Shown here: piece after piece, positions 7,463 to 16,608 of the stretch
Layout: every line of letters begins with the position of its first letter
Position numbering within the stretch: position 1 is the first letter of the stretch
Source of the DNA: Pirellulaceae bacterium
GTDB taxonomy: Bacteria > Planctomycetota > Planctomycetia > Pirellulales > Pirellulaceae
DNA length: 45,286 bases
Direction: 5' to 3'
Assembly: GCA_016784735.1 (NCBI GenBank)
Contig: JADHUC010000050.1
Location: 1 to 45,286, forward strand
Notes under the pieces: generated by a model
What the model saw: the letters and a program-made list of their open reading frames with translations, nothing else
Told to the model about the DNA's origin: nothing
Databases searched by the model: none
Position numbers and translations under genes: made by a program

Positions 7463-10400
7463 CTATCGAAACGTCACCGTCAACTTGGGCGTGTAGCGTT
7501 TTTCCTGGTACTCTGAAGCAAGTACCTGGAAGCGGTAATGCTGTCCGTCGTCGATCGAACGATCAATCTGCGGGGCAATCGCCAGACCGTAATTGGGCGT
7601 TTTCCCGGAAAGCCAAGCGCGAACCAAGTCGGCGACATCCAGCCGGTACTCGATCGGTGGATCTACGACATCGCGCTCCGCGTTTGGAGGAACGATGATG
7701 TGCGGCGAAGGCGTCGCTGTGTCGACACCGAAACGAAACGTCCGCCCGCCTCGCCACGTTTCACCGGCAGACGGTCGTTGCCAAGTTGCCTCGCTCTCGT
7801 CCCAAGGCGTCGTCAGGCCGAAGGCGTGCACCTTCGCGTTGCCTTTGCCGCTTGGGTCCCACACATGGAAGCTGACCGTGGCTTCGACGACGCGGGCGTC
7901 CTGCGGCATGTCAAGCTTGTCCAAATCAAAATGGACAAGAAACGCACTACATTCGTCGCGACGCTTCAGTCGATTGTCGCGTGGGACGCTGCCGAAGTTC
8001 TGGTCGGGCGACTCCGGATCGACGATCGTATCTCGCACGGCATCTCGACCCTGCAGGATGATTACCGAGCCAGTTCCTTCCTGCCCCGGAGTCTCGGACA
8101 TCGCCGCCGGACTATTGGGAGCGAACTCTTCAACATAGGCCGGCGGCGCATTGGCCGCGTCGCGACGCGGCGTGCGAAGGTCTACAAGGCGACGCACCGG
8201 CCGAGGCGCCGCCTCAGATATGACACGAGCCACGCGGACACGCAAAGCCCAAACGTCCTGTGGTCGCAAACTAGCATAGTGAACCTCGCCAGCGTCTTCG
8301 CCGCCGGCGACGCCGGTACCCCGATGTTCGGCTTTCAAGTTCAGTGCCTCCCTGACCGACTGGCCGACGGCCCATCGCGGCTGCCCCAGCACTTTGGCCA
8401 GCAGCGTCAGGTATTCCACGTCCTGCTCGCCACGGCGGTAGGCTTTCAGCCGAACCGACGGAATCGGCTCGCGTTGGCCCAAGTAACTGCCGGGATAGAA
8501 CAGCGAAAGTTGATCGGCCTGCTCCCACGATTCGTGACGGCCAATGGTCTGCCAGGGCAGGACGCCGTCGCTACCCAGAGTCCAGGAATCCAAACACCAG
8601 CCGACCGCCTGCATGTTGCTCTCGTGGATGGCGTTCGTTGTGCCATAGTCGACGACGATCTGGCCGAAGTCGCGTTTGCGGTCCAGCACGATACGCGTGT
8701 AACGGCGCAAGACACGGCCGTTTACCACGTTGTAATCAAGCACATGATCCAGGGAATCTCGTTGCCATTGGGGCCGCGAGATGTCGCAACGATAGAGCAG
8801 CTTGGCCTTCTCCCCTGTGTTACCGCGCGCCGCGGCTACGCCTTCATGAAATGCTTCGCCAAAGTAGCGCAGTGCCCAGTAGTCCTGGAAGTTCGCCGGT
8901 TCGTCCAACAGCCACGGCGACGACCCGCGCGACCAGCCGCGGCTCTTGAAGTTCACCTTGTTGTTGAAGTAGCAGTGAAACAGCGTGTCGTGCCAGCCTT
9001 GTCTTTCAACATGCGCGGCGATCTGCCGCGACGCTTCCGTAAAGGCCTCGCGATATCCGGGACGAAAAGCCCGGTCGGCCCAGTAGTCGCCGTTGTAGTC
9101 CGGATCGATCGGGCTGGGCCAATTCTCATGGAGCGGCAAGTAAAACACCTCCAGCGGCACGCCTTTGCGCGGCAAGTCGTCAAACGCCGCTCCGCTCAAG
9201 TAAGCGCCGAACCGCCGCTCCCATTTCGACCAATCGAGTTGCCCGTCACGCCACTCGGGAGCGCACCCATCGTCCACGCGGCCGTTCTGTGAATAAGGCA
9301 GTCGATTCAGCAGCGTACGATGAACGTGTGCCAACCGGTAATAGTCGCCCTCGTTTTCGGGCAAGCTGTAGCAATTCATCTCCGACAGGAAACTCAGAAA
9401 ATCCGGCAGGGTAAAATCCCAGACCCGGACGATCACGTTCAGTTTCAGCGTGCCGCCATCAGCCTCCAGCGTCAATGTGCCGCGATGGGCACCGGTTCGC
9501 GCCGCATGCGGCACGTAGACTTCGCACAAGAGACTAGCGCGAGTTTGGCCGGCAATTCGGTTGTCGGAGTGCGGTACACTGACCGGATTTTTCAGCGGGA
9601 CAACCGGATCCGGCAGTGGGCCAGCATTGGAGTTCACGTAGCGGTAGCGGCCCCAGGTGACCTCGAACCCCTGATCGTCTTCTTCGAACACAAGCGACGG
9701 CCGGACGTTGTGGACCTGACCGTCGAGCAATACCTGAAACGCCACGAACTCGTTACGCGCGGCGGCCAGCCGTACCTGTCTGTCTTTCGCTCGGAACAGG
9801 TGATTCGCGCTCGCGTACTCGGCCGGTTGTTCAGGAATCATCTTGCCGGTCGCCGGATGCACTTTGTCCAGCGCGTCGATCACCGTCACTTTCGCGCCCG
9901 CCAGCGTCGGCAGCGGAGCGGCCTCGCCCAACGATTCCGGAAACGTACCCGGCAGTGGCTCGCGGTCGAAATCCGAGACGCGGAAGGTCTCCGTCACCGC
10001 CGCTCCGATGTTCCCTGCCCCATCAACGGCCCGAACGGAGAGTTTGACTTCTTGCCCGGAGCGCAGGTCCAGATCGCGCAACCGCATCTTGACTTGCTGT
10101 TCTGGATCACCAGCCGCCGGAATCAGATACCTCGGCACCAGCTTGCCGTCGAGTGACACCAGAAAACCAATGGTGCCCGCCGGCCCTTCGTCACGCGGCG
10201 TCGTCCAAAGGATTTCGGCCTCGCCAGCCGGCAGATCGCTCGTGTCGACGGCTATCTCACCCGGAGCCGCCGGAGGGTCTCCGTCTGCCGGCCCCAGGGA
10301 CACTGTGAAAAACGGCGCACTCCCCTGCCCAGACTCGCGACTGTGGAAGAAGCGATTGGGGAAGTGACGCGAGTTGAACTGTTCGCCGTTGCGAGTCCAC

Positions 10401-10993
10401 TCGGTCCCCGTATCGTCAAAGACCAGCATCCCGTGACTGACGCCCGCAACTCGGGCCGCCACGATCCGCGGATCGACCGGAATCCGCTGCCAGCCCTGCT
10501 GGTCCGGCGGCGAAGCGTCGGCCATGCGCCAGATGGTACCGCCTTGCCCCAGCATTACGGCGGTCATGTCGCTTGCGGGAGACGCCCAAGGCACATCCGG
10601 ATACTGCCGTGCATTGTGCGTTGAACTGCCCGCTTGTGCTTGGTAGCTGGGCGAGGTGCCTTCGACCCACGGTGCAGCAAACGAGCTGACCGTCACCCGG
10701 CGAGCGATCTCGTTGCCCGATACGCGCAAATGCAGCGTTGCGCTCAGGATCACTCGGCCACGAAGCGGACCCGGCTCGATGTCCAGCAGGAACATCTCCT
10801 GAATCGACTTCAGCTTCAGCCGATTCGACCCTCCGGTATTACAGTTGGCTTCATCGCCGACATTGGAGAACCAAGCATCGCGAGTCACGGGAACCCGAAC
10901 CGTTTCAGGATTTTGGCCAAACGCCGCACCGGCAAAGGCAAGGCAGATCACGGCAATCCGTCGACAAGTGGTTCTCTGTGACATTGGATGCAT
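7463..10993 (-). CDS. Secreted DUF4091/DNRLRE multidomain protein, glycosidase-like
   Basis: A 1176-residue exported protein. Seen: signal peptide (about 1-26, ending AAFGQ); an N-terminal DNRLRE-like beta domain (about 30-230, starting VRVPVTRDAWFSN); a fibronectin-III-like stretch (about 240-345); a central region of about 500 residues that ends in RLKAYRRGEQDVEYL, the hallmark of DUF4091, a domain placed at the end of TIM-barrel glycosidase-like proteins; and a C-terminal second DNRLRE-like domain (about 990-1176) with AVRDTIVDPESPDQNFG and DVADLVRAWLSGKTPNYGLAI. By family knowledge such proteins are extracellular and probably bind or cut polysaccharides, but the substrate is unknown. Start ATG 10993 follows AGGGG; ATG 10984 is possible. 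Two DNRLRE domains flanking a DUF4091 core is notable. Confidence 0.82.
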   Translation of the reverse strand: MHPMSQRTTCRRIAVICLAFAGAAFGQNPETVRVPVTRDAWFSNVGDEANCNTGGSNRLKLKSIQEMFLLDIEPGPLRGRVILSATLHLRVSGNEIARRVTVSSFAAPWVEGTSPSYQAQAGSSTHNARQYPDVPWASPASDMTAVMLGQGGTIWRMADASPPDQQGWQRIPVDPRIVAARVAGVSHGMLVFDDTGTEWTRNGEQFNSRHFPNRFFHSRESGQGSAPFFTVSLGPADGDPPAAPGEIAVDTSDLPAGEAEILWTTPRDEGPAGTIGFLVSLDGKLVPRYLIPAAGDPEQQVKMRLRDLDLRSGQEVKLSVRAVDGAGNIGAAVTETFRVSDFDREPLPGTFPESLGEAAPLPTLAGAKVTVIDALDKVHPATGKMIPEQPAEYASANHLFRAKDRQVRLAAARNEFVAFQVLLDGQVHNVRPSLVFEEDDQGFEVTWGRYRYVNSNAGPLPDPVVPLKNPVSVPHSDNRIAGQTRASLLCEVYVPHAARTGAHRGTLTLEADGGTLKLNVIVRVWDFTLPDFLSFLSEMNCYSLPENEGDYYRLAHVHRTLLNRLPYSQNGRVDDGCAPEWRDGQLDWSKWERRFGAYLSGAAFDDLPRKGVPLEVFYLPLHENWPSPIDPDYNGDYWADRAFRPGYREAFTEASRQIAAHVERQGWHDTLFHCYFNNKVNFKSRGWSRGSSPWLLDEPANFQDYWALRYFGEAFHEGVAAARGNTGEKAKLLYRCDISRPQWQRDSLDHVLDYNVVNGRVLRRYTRIVLDRKRDFGQIVVDYGTTNAIHESNMQAVGWCLDSWTLGSDGVLPWQTIGRHESWEQADQLSLFYPGSYLGQREPIPSVRLKAYRRGEQDVEYLTLLAKVLGQPRWAVGQSVREALNLKAEHRGTGVAGGEDAGEVHYASLRPQDVWALRVRVARVISEAAPRPVRRLVDLRTPRRDAANAPPAYVEEFAPNSPAAMSETPGQEGTGSVIILQGRDAVRDTIVDPESPDQNFGSVPRDNRLKRRDECSAFLVHFDLDKLDMPQDARVVEATVSFHVWDPSGKGNAKVHAFGLTTPWDESEATWQRPSAGETWRGGRTFRFGVDTATPSPHIIVPPNAERDVVDPPIEYRLDVADLVRAWLSGKTPNYGLAIAPQIDRSIDDGQHYRFQVLASEYQEKRYTPKLTVTFR

Positions 10994-10999
10994 CTAACT

Positions 11000-11302
11000 T
11001 CATCCCCTGAAAGAATGGACGGTGAAGACCATCGGTGGCCATGGTTGGGAATCGCATCGACTAGAGGCCCCCAACGACGACCGAATCTCTCGGCAAGACC
11101 AAATCAGACGCCCAGCGTCGCGAGCGTCGTGGGACGTGGCAATGGCCTCCTCTAAGGTCTCGCCGTGGCCGACTACTTCCTTGGACACCGTATCCCAGGC
11201 AATCCAACGACCTTCGTGCTCCGACTCGACTTCGACGGGAATCTGGGTCTCCACTCGATACGCCTTTCCTTCAATTCGCTTCGATAACCGGTCGCCCTGC
11301 AT
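11000..11302 (-). CDS. Small hypothetical protein, DUF5678-like
   Basis: About 100 residues. The first 55 have the pattern of small 'GxWxAxD' proteins (EHEGRWIAWDTVSKEVVGHG followed by ETLEEAIATSHDA), similar to DUF5678, whose function is unknown. The C-terminal 40 residues (Cys-, Ser- and Pro-rich) look less like a folded protein, so the 3' end may be frameshifted. The ATG at 11302 has GGAG directly against it, an awkward spacing, and a TTG at 11308 is another option. Its stop lies 6 bases from the start of the large gene downstream on the same strand. Confidence 0.5.
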   Translation of the reverse strand: MQGDRLSKRIEGKAYRVETQIPVEVESEHEGRWIAWDTVSKEVVGHGETLEEAIATSHDARDAGRLIWSCREIRSSLGASSRCDSQPWPPMVFTVHSFRG

Positions 11303-11308
11303 CTCCAA

Positions 11309-11638
11309 CTATATCGACCTTTGGCTATGGCGGCGAGCAATCACTCTCCTTTCGGCTCTGTATCGTCATGCGAACTCGTCGTCCGCGAAGACGTTCGACA
11401 CACCAGGTGCCTGTAGCCGTGAGCTGCCAGGTTGTCGCCACGGACGAACGAAACTGACCCGGCATACCAAGAGCAAGTCCCGTTGCTTGTCCACATTTGC
11501 AGCTAGTCAGGCTTGCGAAACGTGGCGTAGCACGTACAATACGTGATTCCATAAGTGGAAAGAAGGTCAGCGTTCGCTGTCCGTGACAGCGTAAGGCATT
11601 AACACATAAGAGGTTACGAAAGGCATAGGACCGTCGCC
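11309..11638. other. Intergenic region, no confident gene
   Basis: About 330 bases between divergent genes. Open frames exist on the minus strand, but they lack recognisable motifs and have an unusual Cys/Trp/Thr-rich composition. It probably holds the promoters of the bS18 gene (+) and of the small hypothetical (-). I could not settle on a -10/-35 pair. Confidence 0.5.
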
Positions 11639-11914
11639 ATGTTCCGAGGCAGACCGAGAAACAGTAGGTCGAAAAAGCGTCTAAAGGCGCGCGCACGGGC
11701 CAAAAAGAAAGACCCCCTGTTCGTTGAGGGCAAACGACCGCGCCCCATGTATGTTGACTACAAGGATATTGACTTACTAAAGAAGCTGGTCAACCGGCAC
11801 GGCCGTGTGGTCGGCCGAAGAAAGACGGGATGCTCGGCCGCGAGTCAACATGCGGTGACGATTGCGGTCAAGCGTGCCAGATTCATGGCTCTCTTGCCGT
11901 ATTCGGGCGAGTAG
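11639..11914 (+). CDS. rpsR: Ribosomal protein bS18
   Basis: A 91-residue small-subunit ribosomal protein that binds 16S rRNA at the platform. Seen: a Lys/Arg-rich N-terminus (about 3-25), then YVDYKDIDLLKKLVNRHG (38-55), VVGRRKTGCSAASQHAV and the conserved end IAVKRARFMALLPYSGE. It has no zinc-type Cys cluster. In many bacteria rpsR lies in an rpsF-ssb-rpsR-rplI operon; here none of those genes is adjacent, and the next gene is a thioesterase starting 8 bases downstream. The start is supported by AGGA 9 bases upstream. Confidence 0.93.
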   Translation: MFRGRPRNSRSKKRLKARARAKKKDPLFVEGKRPRPMYVDYKDIDLLKKLVNRHGRVVGRRKTGCSAASQHAVTIAVKRARFMALLPYSGE

Positions 11915-11921
11915 GTCTGGC

Positions 11922-12407
11922 GTGAACCGCGCACCTGTCCGCTTCAAAACGAATCGTCGCGTCGAGTTCCGCGACACCGATGCCGCCGGGATTGTCCATT
12001 TCTCGGCTTTTTTTGTCTACATGGAGCAGGCCGAGCACGAGATGCTGCGGCATCTCGGTCTGAGCGTCATGCTGAAAGATGCGGATGGCCACATAAGCTG
12101 GCCGCGCGTGTCCGCTTCGTGCGACTATCGCAATGCGGCCAAGTTCGAGGACGTGTTGCAGGTCGAGGTCACCATCAACGAAGTGGGCCACACAAGTGTG
12201 ACCTACGGTTTTCGCTTCACTCGAGACGACAAACCCATCGCCACCGGGTCGATCACCGCCGTTTGTTGCCGCATCAAGCCGGATGGAACTCATCGCGCCA
12301 CCAGAATCCCCGCGAGGATCGCCGAGAAGCTGCGTGGCGAGACCGAGGCGGAGAGTGAAGAGCCGACAACAAAAGGGCAAGGAAATGGGGGCAGGGGAAT
12401 TGCTTAA
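11922..12407 (+). CDS. Acyl-CoA thioesterase, YbgC/4HBT family
   Basis: A 161-residue hotdog-fold thioesterase that hydrolyses acyl-CoA. Seen: FRDTDAAGIVHFSAFFVYME (16-35), the YbgC-type motif with the catalytic Asp in DTDAAG, followed by the AEHEML helix and the SCDYRNAAKFEDVLQVEV strand pair. The GTG start at 11922, 8 bases after the rpsR stop, gives the usual length; the frame is open upstream within rpsR, so the exact start is uncertain. The last dozen residues (TTKGQGNGGRGIA) are encoded by a palindromic repeat, which suggests the native C-terminus was extended by the repeat. Probably cotranscribed with rpsR. Confidence 0.85.
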   Translation: MNRAPVRFKTNRRVEFRDTDAAGIVHFSAFFVYMEQAEHEMLRHLGLSVMLKDADGHISWPRVSASCDYRNAAKFEDVLQVEVTINEVGHTSVTYGFRFTRDDKPIATGSITAVCCRIKPDGTHRATRIPARIAEKLRGETEAESEEPTTKGQGNGGRGIA

Positions 12408-12435
12408 TTGAGCATTCCCTTGCCCCGATTCCCAT
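12381..12435. repeat. Hairpin overlapping the 3' end of the thioesterase gene
   Basis: GGGGGCAGGGGAATTGCT (about 12387-12404) pairs with AGCATTCCCTTGCCCC (12411-12426), with further pairing of GGAAAT and ATTCCC outside. It lies between convergent genes, so it may end transcription from both sides, although no clear T-run is present. The thioesterase stop codon lies within the loop region. Confidence 0.65.
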
Positions 12436-12460
12436 GCCACATTCTTTGCGAACCATCGAC

Positions 12461-13513
12461 TTATCGGTCCTTCAGTTTCTCGGCTACTCTTTGAATGATC
12501 TCTCCTGCTCTGATAACTTCTTTGTCGGTCACATCAAGGTGTGTGACCGCGCGAATCTTCGCAGGGCTCACCGTCAGAACCAAAACGCCTTTTTCCTCCA
12601 GAGCCGCCAAGAAATCGAACGCGGTCCCCAAAGAAGAATCGACACGGAAGATCACCATGTTTGTGTCGACGTTTTCCGGTTCCAGTGACAGCCCCTCCGT
12701 TTCGCGAATGGCGTTGGCTAGAATCTTGGCATTCGCATGGTCTTCCGCCAGGCGTTCCACGTTGTTTTCCAGAGCATACAGGGCGCCGGCAGCGATGATA
12801 CCCGACTGGCGCATCCCGCCTCCGAAGACTTTTCGGTGACGCCGCGCCAATTGGATCAAGTCGCGTGGTCCGGCCAACGCCGAACCGACCGGAGCTCCGA
12901 GCCCTTTGCTGAAGCAGACGCTGACCGTATCGAAGTGCTTCGCCCACTCGGCTGCTTCGATTCCCGAGGCGACAACGGCGTCGAACAGCCGAGCACCGTC
13001 CAAGTGACGGCGAAGCCCGTTCTCTTCGGCCCAGCGGCATACGGCCTCGACGTTTTCGTAAGGCAGAATGCGTCCGGCGCCTCGGTTGTGTGTGTTCTCC
13101 AGACACACCAGTCGCGTACGCACCATGTGCTCGTTGTCGGGACGTATCAAATCGCGTAACTGGTCAAGTTGCATCACGCCAAAATCGCCTTCCACGGTTC
13201 GCGTCGCCACGCCGCTCAGTTGCGCATAGGCGCCTTGTTCGTAGTTGTAAATGTGGCAGTTGACGTCGCAGATCAGCTCGTCGCCCGGCTGGCAGTGAAC
13301 GCGGACGGCGACCTGATTGGTCATCGTGCCCGACGGCATGTAAATCGCGGCCTCCTTGCCCAGCATCTCGGCGCAGAGGTCCTGCAGCCGTTTCACGGTC
13401 GGGTCGACGTCAATCACGTCGTCGTTCACCTCGGCGTTCGCTATGGCGACGCGCATCTCGGGCGACGGTTTGGTCACCGTGTCACTGCGGATGTCTATGG
13501 GACGGTCAGTCAT
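12461..13513 (-). CDS. ltaE: Low-specificity L-threonine aldolase
   Basis: A 350-residue fold-type I PLP enzyme that cleaves L-threonine/L-allo-threonine to glycine and acetaldehyde. Seen: DIRSDTVTKPSPEM (7-20), MPSGTMTNQVAV (59-70) for phosphate binding, LENTHNRGAGR (138-148), HLDGARLFDA (170-179) with D172 contacting the PLP ring, and SVCFSKGLGAPVGSAL (198-213) with K203 as the Schiff-base lysine. Length is normal for the family. Start ATG 13513 has AGGA about 8 bases upstream. Divergent from hisD. Confidence 0.93.
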   Translation of the reverse strand: MTDRPIDIRSDTVTKPSPEMRVAIANAEVNDDVIDVDPTVKRLQDLCAEMLGKEAAIYMPSGTMTNQVAVRVHCQPGDELICDVNCHIYNYEQGAYAQLSGVATRTVEGDFGVMQLDQLRDLIRPDNEHMVRTRLVCLENTHNRGAGRILPYENVEAVCRWAEENGLRRHLDGARLFDAVVASGIEAAEWAKHFDTVSVCFSKGLGAPVGSALAGPRDLIQLARRHRKVFGGGMRQSGIIAAGALYALENNVERLAEDHANAKILANAIRETEGLSLEPENVDTNMVIFRVDSSLGTAFDFLAALEEKGVLVLTVSPAKIRAVTHLDVTDKEVIRAGEIIQRVAEKLKDR

Positions 13514-13700
13514 GAATCAAGTCCTCGCTCGGTAGAATTAGCCCGTTTCCGCTCAAACGGCGTGCGGGAGATATCCAGAAAGCTACCAGCGTTGGCATCA
13601 TCTTTCCAGAGGACTGTCAGCGGGCCTTTCGCGAAAAGTGTAATCCGCACACAATAGGTTTGCAGCAGACAGGACAAAGCCAAACACAACCGACACGGTG

Positions 13701-15071
13701 ATGGCGATGACAACCAACCAACCCTTGAACATTCAACGAATTGACACGAAACGCGACAATGTCGAGCAAGCTCTAGACACACTTCGCGAAAAGCTCAGCC
13801 CGCGCGGCGATATCGTCAGCGAGCGCGGTCGCCAACTGACGATCGAGGTGTTCGGCGATCCGCTCAGTCCACAGCAAGTCGTAGAGAAGATCTGTGGCGA
13901 CGTTCAGCGCGAGGGTATGGCCGCCGTGTTGCGATACTCCGATAGACTGGACGGCGCCCAATTGACGCCCGAAACGATTCGCGTGAGTGACGAAGAAATT
14001 GGGGCGGCACACAGTCAGGCTTCGCCCGAATTCCTGGAAACAGTTCGCCGCATTCGCGAGAACATCCTGGAGTTCCAGAAAGCCATTTTGCACCAGGATG
14101 TGGAAATCGAGCGGCCTGGTGGCGCGAAATTAGGGCAACGGTACGTGGCTCTGAAGCGTGTCGGCGTGTGCGTTCCGGGCGGTGCGGCGGCATATCCTTC
14201 CACGGTGCTGATGACGGCCGTACCGGCAATGGCCGCCGGAGTGAAGGAAATCGCCGTGGTGGCCCCGCCGACTTCGTTTGGCGCCAACAATCCGGACGTG
14301 TTGGCCACCTGCTGCGAGGTGGGAGTCGGCGAGGTGTATCGCGTCGGCGGTGCTCAAGCCGTGGCCGCATTGGCGTATGGCGTCGATGGCATCCGGCAAG
14401 TGGACAAGATCGTTGGTCCGGGCAACCTGTTCGTCGCTTTGGCCAAGCGACACGTGTACGGCGAAGTGGACATCGACTCGATCGCCGGCCCCAGCGAAGT
14501 GGTCGTTATCGCCGACGCGACGACGCGCCCCGACTTCACGGCAGCGGACCTTCTGGCACAGTCCGAACATTCGCCCGGCGCCAGCATTTTGATTACTTGG
14601 AGCGCCGACGTGTTGGAAGCGACGGTCGGGGAACTCGAGCGGCAAGTTGCACGGTTGTCGCGAGCCGAGCTGACCGTGCAAAGCCTGCAAGACTTCGGAG
14701 CGTTGATATTGGTGCAAGACGAAGACGAAGCGTGCCAGATAACCGATCTCATCGCACCCGAGCATTTGCACATCGCCACGGACAACGCAGCATCGTTCCT
14801 GAGTAGAATCCACAATGCCGGAGCGACCTTCCTGGGCAACTACAGCCCCGTGGCCTTGGGCGACTATGCCGCCGGCCCCTCGCACGTCTTGCCCACGAGC
14901 GGTACGGCGCGCTGGGCTTCGGGACTGTCCGCCAACGATTTCCTCCGCGCCCACAGTGTGATTGCGTACACGAAAGAGAGCATGGAGAAGGTCGCCGTCG
15001 ACGTTCAACGCATGGCGGACAAGGAGGGCCTGACGGCCCACCGGGCAAGCGTGGACGTGCGGATCGGTTAG
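13701..15071 (+). CDS. hisD: Histidinol dehydrogenase
   Basis: A 456-residue NAD-dependent zinc enzyme that performs the last two steps of histidine synthesis (L-histidinol to L-histidine). Seen: GVCVPGGAAAYPSTVLM near residues 155-171, the GPGN loop, DIDSIAGPSEVVVIAD, zinc ligands Q287 and H290 in AQSEHS (spacing as in E. coli Q259/H262), the Asp of GDYAAGPSHVLPTSG and the C-terminal His of EGLTAHRAS. The N-terminus carries about 20 more residues than E. coli HisD. Start is uncertain: GTG 13698, ATG 13701 and ATG 13707 lie close together and the ribosome binding site is weak. It stands alone, not in a his operon. Confidence 0.94.
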   Translation: MAMTTNQPLNIQRIDTKRDNVEQALDTLREKLSPRGDIVSERGRQLTIEVFGDPLSPQQVVEKICGDVQREGMAAVLRYSDRLDGAQLTPETIRVSDEEIGAAHSQASPEFLETVRRIRENILEFQKAILHQDVEIERPGGAKLGQRYVALKRVGVCVPGGAAAYPSTVLMTAVPAMAAGVKEIAVVAPPTSFGANNPDVLATCCEVGVGEVYRVGGAQAVAALAYGVDGIRQVDKIVGPGNLFVALAKRHVYGEVDIDSIAGPSEVVVIADATTRPDFTAADLLAQSEHSPGASILITWSADVLEATVGELERQVARLSRAELTVQSLQDFGALILVQDEDEACQITDLIAPEHLHIATDNAASFLSRIHNAGATFLGNYSPVALGDYAAGPSHVLPTSGTARWASGLSANDFLRAHSVIAYTKESMEKVAVDVQRMADKEGLTAHRASVDVRIG

Positions 15072-15091
15072 ACACTTGCAGTCCGTCTTCA

Positions 15092-15159
15092 ATTCGCTGC
15101 CGCCCTGAATTCGTTGGGAATCAAATCTCTTCCCCAGCGAATTCAGGGCGGCAACGAAT
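15092..15159. terminator. Long hairpin between convergent genes (bidirectional terminator candidate or repeat)
   Basis: The left arm from 15092 (ATTCGCTGCCGCCCTGAATT, continuing to 15120) pairs with a right arm to 15159 (ending AGGGCGGCAACGAAT), about 29 positions with a few mismatches and a 9-base loop. It lies between the ends of hisD (+) and the isomerase-like gene (-), so it can serve both. There is no strong T-run. Confidence 0.65.
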
Positions 15160-15162
15160 GAG

Positions 15163-16608
15163 TTAGACGATCACGCTTTCGATTCCCAGCAACTCACCGA
15201 TGCTTTTGATTGTCGTCGCGTGGTGGCCCACACCCAGAGCGAAGTGATGCGTGGGGCCTTCTGCCACCCAGCGTTTCAGGAACGTGCGCACGTCGGGTTC
15301 AAAGAAGCCACGGGTGTTCGTGTTGCCCGTGGGCGGAATCGGTCCATGCACTGACTGGCCTTCGGCAATCACGAACTTGAACTTGCCTTCGTACGTGATG
15401 CCGATGCTCAGCATCGTGATCGGGCCTTCCTTGATCTTGAATTCCACGCTGGCACCGGAACCAGGCTTGCCGTGGTACTTCAGCAGGCTGCGCAACACCG
15501 GTTTGCCCTGAGCGATGTTGACGTGATGCGGGCCGTCGTGACCTACTAAAACGAATCCCTCGTCGAAGTCGATCGGATGGAACTCGGCGAAACTGCCGCC
15601 GATATCCAGCCGGTCCATAATCAGCATGGCGATGCACGTCTTCAGGTCCGACTCGCCGCACATGGGAAAACCGGCCGCCGTCAGCAGCGAATTCCCGACG
15701 ATCAGATTCGTTACGAACTCGCGAGTTTCGCTGCCTTCCTCGCCTTCGTAGTAGTACGCCAATCCGTCCAATTCGTACTCATCGACGAATTTGTCCAACG
15801 CCACGGCAACGCGCGCGGCGACCAACAGGTCGTCCTCGGTCAACTTGCACGTGATCGGGTCGGATTCTGGATCGGGTGTGTCGAACAAATCGAGTATCTG
15901 ACGCTGCTTCGCTTCGATTTCCGGCGGCGTGACAGTTCGCCCAAGGCAAACGAGATCGTCGACTTCGGTCTGAACTATGTGGCAGCCGAAGGCCGCGGTA
16001 AACGCCGTTGGGTCGGAGTGCATGTCGAGCATCGACTCCAGTACGTGGCCAAAGTGCCCGATGCGTGCCCGCCCGAGGTCGTGCAGCACTCTTGCGATGC
16101 TGCACCATTCGGCAATCTCCCGGTCGGCGGCCGGATCGTCGTGGAGGGTTCCCAAGATGACCGGCGGCGGTCGTTTGCCCATGCGTATCGCCACTCCCGT
16201 AAACTCCGGGACGCTACAGAAATCGTCATTCGAGAGCTGCATGTACGTCGAGGCGCGCGAGTAGTCCATGGCTCGAAGCGGCTGCAAAGCGACCAGCACG
16301 ATGGGGACATCCAGCTCGCGAACCAGAATCCCGAAGGTCGAGGATGTGGCGTACGTAACCATGTCGCAAAAGACGAGATCCAGAGGCGCCGACTTCAGCT
16401 CTGGCAGTACGGCATAAGCGGATCTGGCGTCGTCCACCAAGCCGAAGTTAGTGACTTGGACATCGTGAGCCTCAACCTTCTCCACGAACGTATCGAGCTT
16501 GCCGTGCATCTCGTCGAGCAGACCATCGAACTGATTCCAGTACGTATGGTGCCCGACGCCGAACACGCCTACATTCGCCGTCAGCTTCTTGCGTCGTTCA
16601 ATTCTCAT
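15163..16608 (-). CDS. L-fucose/L-arabinose isomerase family protein
   Basis: A 481-residue sugar-isomerase-like protein (aldose-ketose isomerase superfamily, metal-dependent). Seen: N-terminal domain with GVFGVGHHTYWNQF (14-27); a middle domain with DGLAYYYEGEEGSET and the following GNSLLTAAGFPMCGESDLKT, in the place of the active-site Glu region; and a C-terminal domain with EGPTHHFALGVGHHATTIK, matching AraA's conserved His pair near the end. It is close in length to AraA (about 500). The substrate cannot be read from the sequence. Its ATG overlaps the stop of the upstream sodium symporter (ATGA at 16605-16608), so the two are cotranslated and probably handle the same sugar or polyol. Confidence 0.8.
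   Translation of the reverse strand: MRIERRKKLTANVGVFGVGHHTYWNQFDGLLDEMHGKLDTFVEKVEAHDVQVTNFGLVDDARSAYAVLPELKSAPLDLVFCDMVTYATSSTFGILVRELDVPIVLVALQPLRAMDYSRASTYMQLSNDDFCSVPEFTGVAIRMGKRPPPVILGTLHDDPAADREIAEWCSIARVLHDLGRARIGHFGHVLESMLDMHSDPTAFTAAFGCHIVQTEVDDLVCLGRTVTPPEIEAKQRQILDLFDTPDPESDPITCKLTEDDLLVAARVAVALDKFVDEYELDGLAYYYEGEEGSETREFVTNLIVGNSLLTAAGFPMCGESDLKTCIAMLIMDRLDIGGSFAEFHPIDFDEGFVLVGHDGPHHVNIAQGKPVLRSLLKYHGKPGSGASVEFKIKEGPITMLSIGITYEGKFKFVIAEGQSVHGPIPPTGNTNTRGFFEPDVRTFLKRWVAEGPTHHFALGVGHHATTIKSIGELLGIESVIV

Noticed and set aside
11325-11696. A 123-codon minus-strand frame between the small hypothetical and rpsR
   Set aside because: Odd composition, overlap with the rpsR start on the other strand, and no recognisable domain.
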